A stretch of DNA of 64,000 nucleotides from Caldilineaceae bacterium (GCA_022827195.1 JAJDTL010000054.1:1-64000); one strand, 5' to 3'; positions 1 to 8,971 are shown, counted from the first letter of the stretch. Numbers and translations: made by a program. Notes: generated from the sequence alone by a model not told the origin.

Positions 1-155
1 TCAAACAATCTGGCATGCGTTGGTCGCGTAACGGCGCACAAGCCATGCTCGCTTTGCGTTCCACCTTGCTCAGCCCTCACCCGATACATTCACTTCAGCT
101 TCTTGGCTTGTCGCCTTAGACAATAATTCGGGATGCACCCTACCAAATTCACCGC

Positions 156-1040
156 TTGACTTCTGTTGACCTCTGTGCTACTGCCGCGGTTGGAGTGGAA
201 GGCACAAGTAAAGAAGACCAGCGTCATTGGCAAGAGCCGCGCCACAGGTTTTGGGCGAATACTGCGCCACATAACGAAGCAACCACTCTGCTTCTGCGGG
301 GATTGATGATTTCAATGGAGTTGGAGCTAGCCAGTGAAACTCCTCATGATCTCGTCCTATTGGACGGAAGCTTCGCTTCGCTGATTATTTACCTTAACCA
401 AGGACTGTCGAATCTGGCTGAAGTACCATCCATGGGAGATAACCTTAGGCACCGTTGGGAGTCGCAAAGCTTGTTGCAACGATTGGTTGCTACTTTAGGA
501 AGTACAAGAACTCTAGCACTTCCCAAATACACATCACGAAATGAATTTGGTGGCCTCTTGCCCATTGAAGACACATACAATTGTGATGGTCGAACGGTGG
601 CGACGCTCATCTTGGAACCGGGCGAGTACACAACGCCCTTGCCAGTTTACATGGATGAGAATTACCATCTACCCACGAGTGTTTGCTCAGCACAGGATTT
701 AGAGCAACTAAATACTGCGCTTACTGAGATTCAAGTCATCTATTACCGACCTTTTGGATGGGTCCCAGCACTTCGGATGGAAGTTCCCGGTGCAATCGCA
801 CACAGCCGTACAAGGTTGTCTATGGTTCTCCGAGGAATTGAAAGCCAACTGTTTGTGCCTGCTGTGATAGAGCCTTATCCCTTGTTTCTAGCAGATCGTA
901 TGGTCAAGAGTCTTGGTGCCGCTGTGGCCGCAATGGAACAGACGATTGTTCAGCACGTTACCGATCACAGTGAGGACATAGAACTTACCATGTTACTGCT
1001 GCAGAATTACCGTTCTGAGTCAGGAAGAGGAGGAGTCTAA
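156..1040 (+). CDS. nurA: NurA-like 5'-3' nuclease, partner of HerA
   Basis: Probable NurA-family nuclease that works with the downstream HerA ATPase in DNA end resection or defence. The supporting signals are the early acidic motif LLDGS (Asp about residue 70), a later SKxxS-like segment (ALPKYTSRNEF, near 125), a GEYTTPL stretch and a C-terminal YYRPFGWVPALRMEVP segment that resembles the NurA core. The opening codon is TTG; the frame is open only from base 120 (stop at 117-119), so an upstream alternative is short and nothing else was recognised in bases 1-155. It ends 2 bases before herA. The DNA is clearly AT-richer than genes after 2.87 kb. Family assignment rests on motifs and on the HerA neighbour, so it is moderate. 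Confidence 0.6.
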   Translation: MTSVDLCATAAVGVEGTSKEDQRHWQEPRHRFWANTAPHNEATTLLLRGLMISMELELASETPHDLVLLDGSFASLIIYLNQGLSNLAEVPSMGDNLRHRWESQSLLQRLVATLGSTRTLALPKYTSRNEFGGLLPIEDTYNCDGRTVATLILEPGEYTTPLPVYMDENYHLPTSVCSAQDLEQLNTALTEIQVIYYRPFGWVPALRMEVPGAIAHSRTRLSMVLRGIESQLFVPAVIEPYPLFLADRMVKSLGAAVAAMEQTIVQHVTDHSEDIELTMLLLQNYRSESGRGGV

Positions 1041-1042
1041 TC

Positions 1043-2797
1043 GTGGATGCGCAAGACGACATTGGAGTTGTAGGCAGTCCCTCTACGACAACCGAGTTCA
1101 CTATAGACCTTTTGCAAGAGTCAAGCGAAGAAAGGCTAGTAGGGGCCTTAGTTGCTTTTGACGCAACACAAAACGGATTCCCGATTAAGTCAGTAGGTCA
1201 AATAATAGGGATAGAGTTACGCAATAGATGGCACGAAGACGCCACCTTCCGAAACCTTATCAAGAGAACAGGTGAGATACCCCCAATAACCAGCCGACAG
1301 GATACCAGAACCGCTAAGTTGGCAGTAGGGGCGACCCTCAAACAAAACAGCGATGGCTTTGAACCAGATCAATTGGGGATGATTCCCCCTACGGGCACCC
1401 GAGTCGCTCAAGTTGATCAGAGTGTAATTGACTCTTTGCTGGCTCTCTATCAGGAGGAAGTGTTTTACTTAGGAAAGGCTTTCGCGAACGACGTACTTTA
1501 CCCAATGTGGTTCAAACATTTCGGGTCGGGCCCAAGTGGTGCAGGAGAGGCTTATCACACCGGGGTATTTGGAAAGACTGGCTCGGGAAAATCTGGTCTA
1601 GCAAAAATGCTTCTTCTTGGATACGCTCGCCACTCGGATATGGGGATTCTAATCGTTGATCCGCAGGGCGAATTCTCGCAGGAACTAAGAGGCACAAACG
1701 TTGGTCAGCAAAAACTACCTGTCAAAGATGTACTTGACAAACTGCGAGGGCAGAACCGTGTTCAGGTTTACAACATTCGGGACATTCAGCTTGATGATTG
1801 GGATCTTTTTGAGGAGCTTCTAGTGGCCTTGAGGTTGACCGGACAACTAGGAATTCCCGCAGGTTCAACTGACAACTCTCTGAAGGCGGCCGAAGTAATA
1901 AGATCTGCACTTGAAGGTACATTCAACTTAGACAAGTTGAATTCCACCGAGCCATTACAAGCAGCACTTGCAGCCGTAATCGAGCGGGCCAATTATATCT
2001 ACTCCAGCGACAGAGCCAATCAGCTAGTTGATGATGTTCAAGAAATCCTTGACAGTAGACTGCAAGAATTCTCTGAGAAACATTGGCAGCCCTTTACGGG
2101 CCTGTTCTCTAGCGGTGAAGGACGCCGCAAGTTGTATGGAATCGTAAGAGACTTGGTGCAACCAAACCCAACCGAGGTTCAGCCACGCTCGATTGTTGCG
2201 ATTGACCTTTCAGAACGCGGTAACCAAAGGATTTGGACTGAGAATCTTCAGAGGCGATTGATCAAGAAACTGCTAGGGGACTTAGTCGGGTATGCGTCCC
2301 ATGAGCTGGGTCTACAGGCAAGCGCAAATGTGCTAGTTATGGTGGATGAAGCGGCCCGAATCGCTCCGTCCGGCTCTCTGCAAAGTAGTGGCAGCGAGGC
2401 AGAACAATTGAGAAGTACTCTGAGACGGGCGGTCAGGGAAACGCGCAAGTATGGAATTGGCTGGTTCTTCATTAGCCAGACACTTGGAGGAATTGACAAC
2501 GAGATACTTCAGCAACTTCGTTCACATTTCTTTGGGTTTGGCCTAGCATTAGGTGATGAATTCAGGAAACTGAGAGAATTCGCAGGAGGCGATAACCGGG
2601 CCATGGATTTGTATCAATCTTTCCGGGACCCTCACAGCGCGCCGAGAGCTGATCTTCGTGAGTTTCCCTTTATGGCTGTCGGCCCAATATCTCCTCTTTC
2701 GTTTAGCGGGCGGCCTATATTCTTCTCAGCATTTACAGACCCCGACAAATTCCTAGCCTCAAACAAGTTGGAAAGTCTAATGAGAATGGATATCTGA
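1043..2797 (+). CDS. herA: HerA-like hexameric DNA translocase/ATPase
   Basis: HerA/FtsK-superfamily ATPase (DUF87 type) of 584 residues, expected to form a hexameric DNA-translocating motor with NurA. It has a beta-barrel-like N-terminal region, Walker A GKTGSGKS at about 177-184 followed by ILIVDPQGEF, Walker B VLVMVDEAARI near 430, and a conserved RKYGIGWFFISQ segment near 470. The GTG start is chosen because GGAAGAGGAGGAG lies at 1023-1035 just upstream and the nurA stop is at 1038-1040. The two genes are clearly cotranscribed. Base composition near 47 percent GC in sampled lines contrasts with the rest of the window, suggesting acquisition. Confidence 0.85.
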   Translation: MDAQDDIGVVGSPSTTTEFTIDLLQESSEERLVGALVAFDATQNGFPIKSVGQIIGIELRNRWHEDATFRNLIKRTGEIPPITSRQDTRTAKLAVGATLKQNSDGFEPDQLGMIPPTGTRVAQVDQSVIDSLLALYQEEVFYLGKAFANDVLYPMWFKHFGSGPSGAGEAYHTGVFGKTGSGKSGLAKMLLLGYARHSDMGILIVDPQGEFSQELRGTNVGQQKLPVKDVLDKLRGQNRVQVYNIRDIQLDDWDLFEELLVALRLTGQLGIPAGSTDNSLKAAEVIRSALEGTFNLDKLNSTEPLQAALAAVIERANYIYSSDRANQLVDDVQEILDSRLQEFSEKHWQPFTGLFSSGEGRRKLYGIVRDLVQPNPTEVQPRSIVAIDLSERGNQRIWTENLQRRLIKKLLGDLVGYASHELGLQASANVLVMVDEAARIAPSGSLQSSGSEAEQLRSTLRRAVRETRKYGIGWFFISQTLGGIDNEILQQLRSHFFGFGLALGDEFRKLREFAGGDNRAMDLYQSFRDPHSAPRADLREFPFMAVGPISPLSFSGRPIFFSAFTDPDKFLASNKLESLMRMDI

Positions 2798-2874
2798 ATT
2801 AGAGTACCGGATTCGCAATCCCTCGAATCTCCGAAGGTTTTCTCACGAAAGAGGCAAGCGAAGCGACATCACGC

Positions 2875-3348
2875 CTAGCCACCGCAGGCTCGAATCGCAG
2901 CGGCCCTATTCAATCTCTCCGCAATCCAACCGGGCACACGCGTCATGCGGCCTGCGCTGTCGACGCAGATATGCCGCGTGTGGCCGTCGGCGTAGATGAC
3001 CTCCGTCTCCCGGTTGCGGATACTGTACAGGAACTCGATCTGGCGGCTGCGGAAAATTCCCAGCCGGGTGACCACCTGCACGGGATCGCCGAAGCGGATG
3101 GCGTTGCGGTAGCGGCACTGCAGGTCGGTGACGGCGAAGTTGAAGCCGGCGCCGGCAATCTCCGTGTAGGGCATCCCCGCGGCTTCCATCCAGGCGACGC
3201 GTCCGGCCTCGAACCAGACGACATACTCGCTGTGGTGGACGACGCCCATCTGGTCGGTCTCGGCGAAGCGGACGGTGATGTCCAGCGGGACGGCGGCGCC
3301 CTCGATGCTGCCGCTCATAGCGACGGGGACGGGTTCAACGCTTGACAT
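2875..3348 (-). CDS. Acyl-CoA thioesterase, YbgC/4HBT hotdog family
   Basis: Hotdog-fold thioesterase of about 157 residues that hydrolyses acyl-CoA or 4-hydroxybenzoyl-CoA-type thioesters in the cytoplasm. The signature VRFAETDQMGVVHHSEYVVWFEAGR places the catalytic Asp near residue 32, as in YbgC/FadM proteins. The frame extends upstream to 3393 and there are later Met codons (for example at 3318), so the ATG at 3348 is a best estimate. It is convergent with herA and lies 50 bases downstream of the nucleotidyltransferase gene on the same strand. Its substrate cannot be told from sequence. Confidence 0.8.
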   Translation of the reverse strand: MSSVEPVPVAMSGSIEGAAVPLDITVRFAETDQMGVVHHSEYVVWFEAGRVAWMEAAGMPYTEIAGAGFNFAVTDLQCRYRNAIRFGDPVQVVTRLGIFRSRQIEFLYSIRNRETEVIYADGHTRHICVDSAGRMTRVPGWIAERLNRAAAIRACGG

Positions 3349-3398
3349 AGTTGCTCGCCATGGGAGCGCGAATGAGATTGGTCGAAGCCACATGACAC

Positions 3399-3857
3399 CT
3401 AGGAGGTGCAGGCAAGTCTTCGCTCTTCCAGATACTCAAGATCAGCCTTCTGTCCCATGATAGCAAGATCGTAGTTGTCTGCGTCGTATTCGTCCTCGGC
3501 GTATAGCCGTTCACCGCAAATGACTTCGTAGGCAAGGTTCGGGTCGGCGCTGCCCAGGTCGACGAGACCGACCCGCTGCACGCCAAAAAGGTCCTCCAGG
3601 GAGTGCGCCAAGGCCACCGCCGAGTTCAAATCTAACGCGCTTTCCGGCTCCTTTGGCCCCCAGCCCCGCTCGTCGGCTGTGGAGAGCAACCGCACGGGCT
3701 TCGCCCCGATGTCGACGTCCGACGGGCCGGGCGCGAGGACGCTATCCGCTTCGTCCAGCCATGCCAGCACCTCGCGGGCGCGGCTGCCGAAACTGTAGAG
3801 AATTACGATTCGGTGTTGCCGGCAGACAGCCTCGAGCGCGGCGCGTCTTTGATTCAT
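3399..3857 (-). CDS. Minimal nucleotidyltransferase (MNT/MntA-like)
   Basis: A 152-residue DNA polymerase beta-like minimal nucleotidyltransferase. GSRAR at 24-28 and SDVDIG at 46-51 give the GS and DxD metal-binding motifs, and VGLVDLG near 120 can supply the third acidic residue. Proteins of this kind often act as the MntA antitoxin that AMPylates a HEPN toxin. Between GSRAR and DxD there is an unusually long stretch of about 18 residues. No HEPN partner ORF lies on either side, so it may be orphaned or act alone. The ATG at 3857 has no strong ribosome binding site. Confidence 0.65.
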   Translation of the reverse strand: MNQRRAALEAVCRQHRIVILYSFGSRAREVLAWLDEADSVLAPGPSDVDIGAKPVRLLSTADERGWGPKEPESALDLNSAVALAHSLEDLFGVQRVGLVDLGSADPNLAYEVICGERLYAEDEYDADNYDLAIMGQKADLEYLEERRLACTS

Positions 3858-3879
3858 GGCGAGTGCCGATGGTCGAGCT

Positions 3880-3976
3880 TCGGAAAAAAATCAGTGATCC
3901 GTGATCAGCGGTCAAACTCCATTCACGTCACTCCGGCCACGAACCAGTGGCCACCGACCACTGACCACTGCAGTCT
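3880..3976. repeat. Short direct repeats (ACCACTG / GTGATC type)
   Basis: The spacer between the nucleotidyltransferase gene and lpdA is filled with short direct repeats: CAGTGATCCGTGATCAG-like units, then GACCACTG-type 7-mers repeated near 3950-3972. Similar ACTG-rich tandem units occur at 17400-17440, 20024-20071, 32938-32985 and 35562-35592. They look like simple intergenic repeats, not genes. Confidence 0.5.
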
Positions 3977-5405
3977 ACATATGGATCGCCAGCCCCTCGA
4001 CCCCATGGGCCGCCTCCATCACCACTTCGGCCAGGGTCGGGTGGGCATGCACGTTGTGGGCGATCTCCGCCGGCGTCAGTTCCATCATCTGCGCCAGAGT
4101 GAGCTCCGGCAGCAGCTCGGTCGCGTTCGGGCCGACGATGTGCGCGCCAAGGATTTCGCCGTATCTCTGATCGGCAACGATCTTAACGAAGCCGGTGCGG
4201 ACGCCCTGCGCCTGGGCCGCTCCGTTTGGCATGAAGGGGAACTTGCCCACGTTCACGGTGTATCCGGCTGCCTGCGCCTGCGCTTCGGTCATGCCCATAC
4301 TGGCAACCTGGGGCACGCAGAACGTGCAACGCGGCATGAAGGTGTAGCGCTCAGCCGGTATCGGGGTTGTCGGCTGAGCGGCAATGTGCTCGGCGGCCAC
4401 AACCGCCTGCGCGCTGGCTACGTGCGCCAAGGGCATTTTGCCGGTGCAGTCGCCGATTGCGTAGACGTTGGCGCGGCTGGTGCGCATGAATTCGTCGATT
4501 TCGATGTACCCTTCGCGGCCGCACTCCACTCCGGCCGCGACGAGTCCGAGATCCTCGGTGTTGGGTGTGATGCCGATCGCCAGCAGTACCTTCTCGACTT
4601 CGACCGTCTGCATACTTTCGTCCGTGACATTCCTGATTGTCACCTTGACCGACCGTTCCGCGACGTCAAAGCTCTCTGTGCGGCTCGACGTCAACACGGT
4701 GATGCCGCGCCGCTCGAAGGCGCGCACGACCTCCTGCGCCACTTCGGCATCCTCCAGAGGCAGTGCCTGATCCAACATTTCGACAACCGTCACCTGCGCG
4801 CCGTAGGTGGCATAGATGTGGCCCAACTCCATACCGATCGGGCCTGCGCCAACCACAAGCATAGACTCGGGGATCTCAGACAGGCGGATGGCGTGACGAT
4901 ACTGGAGAACGCGGTCGCCGTCGGCTTCGATGCCGGGCAGATCGCGGGCACGGGCGCCGGTCGCAATGATGAAGCTGCGCGCGGAAACCGTACGGGGTTC
5001 GGCTGCCGGGTTAAGCGGCCCGGCACTGACCTGCACGCTGTTGGCGTCGATGAAGCGGGCATGGCCTTCGATGACGTCGATTTTGTTTTTGCGCATGAGG
5101 AAGCCGACGCCCTTTGTCTGGCGGGAGACGATCTGCAGCGAACGAGCGACCGCGGCGCCGTAGTCGACTTGCAGGTTGTCGAAAGTGAGCCCGAACTCTT
5201 GCGCGTGCCGGAGCGTGTCGAGCACTTCGGCGCTCTTGACGAGGGACTTCTTGGGGATACAGCCCCAGTTGAGACAGACGCCGCCCAGATGCTCGCGCTC
5301 GATCAGGGCGGTCTTGAGGTTCAGTTGGGCGCCGCGAATCGCGGCCACGTAACCGCCCGGCCCGGAGCCGATGACGATCAGGTCGTAGTCGTAGTTGCTT
5401 GCCAC
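3975..5405 (-). CDS. lpdA: Dihydrolipoyl dehydrogenase (E3)
   Basis: FAD-dependent E3 of a 2-oxo acid dehydrogenase complex, 476 residues, which reoxidises dihydrolipoamide on E2 using NAD. Visible are the FAD-binding GSGPGG (13-18), the redox pair CLNWGC (Cys44/Cys49), a second Rossmann motif GAGPIGMELG, ATGARARDLPG, and the C-terminal HVHAHPT active-site His with the following Glu. The GTG at 5405 is chosen over an upstream Met because GGAGGA lies 4-5 bases before it and the upstream extension has no homology. It follows the E2 gene by 40 bases in the same direction and is surely cotranscribed. Confidence 0.93.
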   Translation of the reverse strand: MASNYDYDLIVIGSGPGGYVAAIRGAQLNLKTALIEREHLGGVCLNWGCIPKKSLVKSAEVLDTLRHAQEFGLTFDNLQVDYGAAVARSLQIVSRQTKGVGFLMRKNKIDVIEGHARFIDANSVQVSAGPLNPAAEPRTVSARSFIIATGARARDLPGIEADGDRVLQYRHAIRLSEIPESMLVVGAGPIGMELGHIYATYGAQVTVVEMLDQALPLEDAEVAQEVVRAFERRGITVLTSSRTESFDVAERSVKVTIRNVTDESMQTVEVEKVLLAIGITPNTEDLGLVAAGVECGREGYIEIDEFMRTSRANVYAIGDCTGKMPLAHVASAQAVVAAEHIAAQPTTPIPAERYTFMPRCTFCVPQVASMGMTEAQAQAAGYTVNVGKFPFMPNGAAQAQGVRTGFVKIVADQRYGEILGAHIVGPNATELLPELTLAQMMELTPAEIAHNVHAHPTLAEVVMEAAHGVEGLAIHM

Positions 5406-5445
5406 AGATTCCTCCGCACGGCCGGTGGCCGCGTATTTTTGCGGT

Positions 5446-6756
5446 TTAGGCCCCGCCTTCTGCGAGCGGCGAGGCGTCGAACTCTTCGAGGCGCGACACG
5501 ACGTCAACGAGAAACTTGTCGGCGCTCACACCATCCAGGATACGATGATCGAAGGCGAAGCTAAGATAGCACATTGGGCGGATCGAGATGGTGTCATCGG
5601 CGCTGGGCAGGAGGGGATCGGCAGACGGCGCGACCGGGCCGCTGCGGACGACGGCGCGCTTGGTGATGTTGCCGATGCCGAGGATGGCGGCCTGCGGCTG
5701 GTTGATGATCGGCGTGCCCAATAGGCTGCCGCTCATCCCATGGTTGGTCACAGTGAAGGTCCCGCCGCGCAGGTCGTCGGGCGCCAGTTCACCGTGACGG
5801 GCGCGGTGGGCCAGGTCGTTGACTGCGCGCGCCAGGCCCTGCAGGCTGCGTTCGTCGGCATCGCGGATTACCGGCACAACCAGCCCGTCGGCAACCGCGA
5901 CCGCGACGCCGACGTGGATGCGCCGGCTCAGCACCAGCCCGGCATCGGTCCAGCGGCTGTTGACCGTCTGATGGTTGCGCAGCGCGGACGCGACCGCGGC
6001 GACAAAGTAGGGCGTAAAGGTGAGGCCGATCTCCTTTTGCGCGAACAGCTCTTTGTGTACGGCGCGGTGATGCACGACCGCGGTCATATCGGCCTCGTGA
6101 ACTGTCACCACATGCGGACTGATGCGGACGCTGCGGACCATATGCTCGGCGATCGCCTTGCGGATGGTCGAATGCGGCTGCAGGCGTTCGTCGTCAGCGA
6201 GGGCAGCGTCTTTCTGCGCAGCCGGGGCGGGCACCTGCCGTTTGCGCGCGTCAATGAAGGCCAGCAGGTCCTTCCTTGTGACGCGCCCCTGGCGGCCTGT
6301 TCCTGTTACTTCGGCCAGATCGACATTGTTTTCCGCGCTGATTCTGGCGACGACCGGACTGACGAAGGCGCGGCCTTCCGGCTTTTTGACAGGTGCAGTC
6401 TCTTCTATTCCACGAGACTCATGTATTCCACGAGACTCATGGGACTGCGGGGCATCAGCGCTCGGAGCTTCGTGTGCTCCCACCTCACGCTTCGGCCCCG
6501 TCTGAACGGGGCTTTCTCTTTCGTCGCCGATATAGGCGATAACGGCGCCAACTTCGACGGTGACTCCCTCATCCGCGAGGATTTCAAGCAGAACGCCGGC
6601 CGCGGGCGCGGGAACTTCGGTGTCGATCTTGTCTGTGGTGATGTCCAGCAGAGGCTCCTGCCGCTCCACTGCATCTCCGGGCCGTTTCAGCCAACGGGCC
6701 ACAGTACCTTCAAAGACCGTTTCGCCCAGTTGGGGCATTTTCACCGGCGTTGGCAT
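5446..6756 (-). CDS. Dihydrolipoamide acyltransferase (E2)
   Basis: E2 core of a pyruvate, branched-chain or 2-oxoglutarate-type dehydrogenase, 436 residues. An N-terminal lipoyl domain carries the lipoyl Lys43 in TTDKIDTEV. A linker follows, then a peripheral subunit-binding domain (VSPVVARISAENNVDL with GTGRQGRVTRKDL) and a catalytic acyltransferase domain with FDHRILDG near the C terminus. The linker contains a tandem hexapeptide repeat HESRGI, encoded by an 18-base duplication at 6406-6441. E3 lies immediately downstream. No E1 subunit gene is adjacent, so the acyl substrate cannot be specified. Confidence 0.9.
   Translation of the reverse strand: MPTPVKMPQLGETVFEGTVARWLKRPGDAVERQEPLLDITTDKIDTEVPAPAAGVLLEILADEGVTVEVGAVIAYIGDERESPVQTGPKREVGAHEAPSADAPQSHESRGIHESRGIEETAPVKKPEGRAFVSPVVARISAENNVDLAEVTGTGRQGRVTRKDLLAFIDARKRQVPAPAAQKDAALADDERLQPHSTIRKAIAEHMVRSVRISPHVVTVHEADMTAVVHHRAVHKELFAQKEIGLTFTPYFVAAVASALRNHQTVNSRWTDAGLVLSRRIHVGVAVAVADGLVVPVIRDADERSLQGLARAVNDLAHRARHGELAPDDLRGGTFTVTNHGMSGSLLGTPIINQPQAAILGIGNITKRAVVRSGPVAPSADPLLPSADDTISIRPMCYLSFAFDHRILDGVSADKFLVDVVSRLEEFDASPLAEGGA
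6406..6441. repeat. 18-bp tandem duplication in E2 linker
   Basis: Two exact 18-base units (6406-6423 and 6424-6441) lie in frame in the E2 linker and encode HESRGI twice. An in-frame expansion of a flexible linker is likely tolerated. Confidence 0.9.
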
Positions 6757-6889
6757 TGCCTGCGCTCCGACTTCAGTTGCCAGTTGCTCGTTTCCAGGTG
6801 CCGGTTTCCAGTTAATGGAAATGGCACATCTTGGAACCGGATGGGGCCTTTTGGAACTCCGAAAACCAAGAACGGAAGACGAGAAACGT

Positions 6890-7273
6890 CTAAATCATGG
6901 GCGTTTTGCGCTGAACGAGCTGCACGGTCACGTTCCAGGGATCGCGCAGGAAGCAGAGCTTGTCCCCTGTGGGCGTGTCGTTGATGTCGCCGTCGGGCGT
7001 GGCGCCGGCGCGGATGAGACGGTCTCTCTCGCCCTCCATGTCGTCGACGCTGAAGGCGAAATGCAGGTTGAAGGCGTTGATGTTGGCAAAATCGAGGTGT
7101 TCGTGCTCCTCGTTGCTGTACAGCTCCAGCATGCTTCCCTTTTCGTCGGCGATGAAGTTCATGTAGGGGGCGACATCACCGGCGGAGACGATGCGTATGC
7201 CGAGATGCTCTTTCCACCATTGGACCTGCTCGCGGACGTTGGGTACGTTAATGGCGACGTGTTCCAGGTTCAT
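6890..7273 (-). CDS. VOC family (glyoxalase-like) protein
   Basis: A 127-residue vicinal-oxygen-chelate protein beginning NLEHVAINVPNVREQVQWW and ending in a beta-strand segment CFLRDPWNVTVQLVQ. It has the typical pair of beta-alpha-beta-beta-beta modules, with His5 and Glu-containing strands (SMLELYSNEE) as possible metal ligands. A GGAG box precedes the ATG by 8 bases. The family includes glyoxalases, dioxygenases and resistance proteins, so the substrate is unknown. It sits between the sulfatase and the E2-E3 genes on the same strand. Confidence 0.8.
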   Translation of the reverse strand: MNLEHVAINVPNVREQVQWWKEHLGIRIVSAGDVAPYMNFIADEKGSMLELYSNEEHEHLDFANINAFNLHFAFSVDDMEGERDRLIRAGATPDGDINDTPTGDKLCFLRDPWNVTVQLVQRKTPMI

Positions 7274-7366
7274 TGTTTTGCTCCGTTCGAAAGTGTGAGT
7301 GCGAATTGGTGACTGTTTAGACTCTATATGTTCCGGCGCCGCGCGTCCACAGGGTGATGGGCGGGG

Positions 7367-8881
7367 TTATGCCCCTGCGATTCGTTCGAACCGGGTCGGT
7401 TCGCGTTCCATCTCGGCCTGCACGAAGCGCTGCAACAGGTCCGACTTGACAGCGGCGAAGGCCGGGTCGTGCCAGCGGTTGCGGCGCTCTTCAGGATCTT
7501 CGCGCAGATCGAACAGTTCGCCGTATTCGTGCCCGCGGTAGACGGTCAGTTTGTGGCGGCTGTCGACGAAAGTACGCAGATGCAGTGCCGTCGGCTGGTG
7601 GCGGTTCTCCACGATTAGATGGTCGCGCGCTTTGGCGGCCGCGCCCGTCCACACCGGCAACTGGTCGGCGCCCTGCATCTGCCCCGGCATGTCGATTCCG
7701 GCGGCGTGCAAAAGGGTCGGGGCGAGATCCACCAGCGCCTGGAGCGAACTGTTGACCGCGCCGGCCGGCACACGCCCGGGCCAGCGCACCAGGAATGGCA
7801 ATCGAATCAGGTCTTCGTAGTGAAAGGCCCCTTTTGCGACCAACCCATGATGACCGAGAAAGTGCCCGTGGTCGGTGGTGAACACGACGAGCGTGTTGCC
7901 AGTGATGCCCAGTTTATCCAGCCTGTCCAGTATGCGTCCAATCTCACGATCCATCAAACTCACCATCCCGTAATAGACGGCCATGTCCTTGCGCAGTGCG
8001 GCCGGTTCACGCAGATGGCTGTGAAAGCCGTGGTTGCCATGCGAAGTCTCCTGCCAGGCGGAGAAATCGGGATGGTGGGTCTGAGTCTCGGCAAAGTGCG
8101 GCGGCATCGCGTCGAGCTCGCCCGGCTCCAGACCTCCCGGCTCCATCCCATCGGGGCTGTACATCGAGGCCCACGGTTCGGACACGAGGTAGGGCGGGTG
8201 TGGGTCCTGGAAGCTGCTCCAGAGGAAGAACGGCCTGCCGGCCGCGGCGCTGCGTTCGATGGCCGCGATCGAGCGGTCGGCCGTCCAAACGGAGTAGTGG
8301 AACGCCTCGGGCAGGTCCCAGGCATGCCGGCGTCGGACGGCGTTGGGGTCCGGCGGCCAGGTCTGGAAGTAGCTCCTCCAGTCGGGCAGGCCGTTGTCCT
8401 CCATCCAGATGGCGTAGTGCTGTCCGGCATGGGCCTCGTCGGCGTGATTGCGGGCAACTTCGACGTGCTGAAAGCCGTACCACGGTCCATGGAAATCGCG
8501 CCAGAAATTGAGGTCGCGCAGGGTTGGCTGGCACTCGAGCGAACGCTGCTCGGGGCGGGATGCGAGCGGCTGAAAATGGGCCTTACCGATGAGGGTGGTG
8601 TCGTAGCCTTGCTCGTGCAGCAGGCCGCCCAGCGTGGGCACATCTTCTCCCAGTTTAACGCCGATCGTCCAGCAGCCGTGCCAGGCCGGGTACTGGCCGG
8701 TGATGATTGTCGACCGCGAGGGCGAACAGACGGGATTGTTGCAGTAGGCGCGATCGAAGCGGACGCCTGCGCGGGCCAGCCGGTCGAGAGCCGGCGTCTG
8801 GATTTTGGGATTGGTCACGCCGAGGGTCGAGAAGTGCTGCTGGTCGCTCGTTATCAGCAGGATGTTGGGCAGTTTGGCCAC
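7367..8881 (-). CDS. Sulfatase (type I, formylglycine-dependent)
   Basis: A 504-residue alkaline-phosphatase-superfamily sulfatase that removes sulfate esters, probably from sulfated glycans. The signature CSPSR (Cys52 to Arg56, with ITGQYP following) predicts conversion of Cys52 to formylglycine by an FGE. Metal ligands are suggested by SDQQH (Asp13) and FTTDHGHFLG in the second half. No signal peptide is evident, so the enzyme appears cytoplasmic. The start is GTG. Substrate specificity is not predictable here, but the carbohydrate-oriented neighbourhood fits a glycan sulfatase. Confidence 0.92.
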   Translation of the reverse strand: MAKLPNILLITSDQQHFSTLGVTNPKIQTPALDRLARAGVRFDRAYCNNPVCSPSRSTIITGQYPAWHGCWTIGVKLGEDVPTLGGLLHEQGYDTTLIGKAHFQPLASRPEQRSLECQPTLRDLNFWRDFHGPWYGFQHVEVARNHADEAHAGQHYAIWMEDNGLPDWRSYFQTWPPDPNAVRRRHAWDLPEAFHYSVWTADRSIAAIERSAAAGRPFFLWSSFQDPHPPYLVSEPWASMYSPDGMEPGGLEPGELDAMPPHFAETQTHHPDFSAWQETSHGNHGFHSHLREPAALRKDMAVYYGMVSLMDREIGRILDRLDKLGITGNTLVVFTTDHGHFLGHHGLVAKGAFHYEDLIRLPFLVRWPGRVPAGAVNSSLQALVDLAPTLLHAAGIDMPGQMQGADQLPVWTGAAAKARDHLIVENRHQPTALHLRTFVDSRHKLTVYRGHEYGELFDLREDPEERRNRWHDPAFAAVKSDLLQRFVQAEMEREPTRFERIAGA

Positions 8882-8935
8882 AGACGGCTGCCTTGGAAAC
8901 TGGAGATGAAATGCGGCCCTGCGATCGTATCACAG

Positions 8936-8971
8936 CCTGCCGGTGCGCGCTAGTCAACACTGTGTTATACT
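8936..8971. promoter_or_regulatory. Possible divergent promoter region (sulfatase / mscS)
   Basis: On the plus strand a TATACT at 8966-8971 could be a -10 for the mscS gene, though no good -35 lies 17 bases upstream. On the minus strand TTGACT (8951-8956) is followed by TGATAC after about 19 bases, toward the sulfatase gene. Both are weak and uncertain. Confidence 0.25.

Noticed and set aside
2971-3345. Long plus-strand open frame opposite the thioesterase gene
   Set aside because: It is the antisense shadow of a gene with clear hotdog motifs and has low-complexity Val/Asp/Gly-rich composition typical of shadows in high-GC DNA.
3813-5564. A 583-residue plus-strand open frame across lpdA
   Set aside because: It lies antisense to the E3 gene, whose FAD, disulfide and His motifs are unmistakable. 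The sense frame has a proper GTG with GGAGGA, so the antisense frame is spurious.
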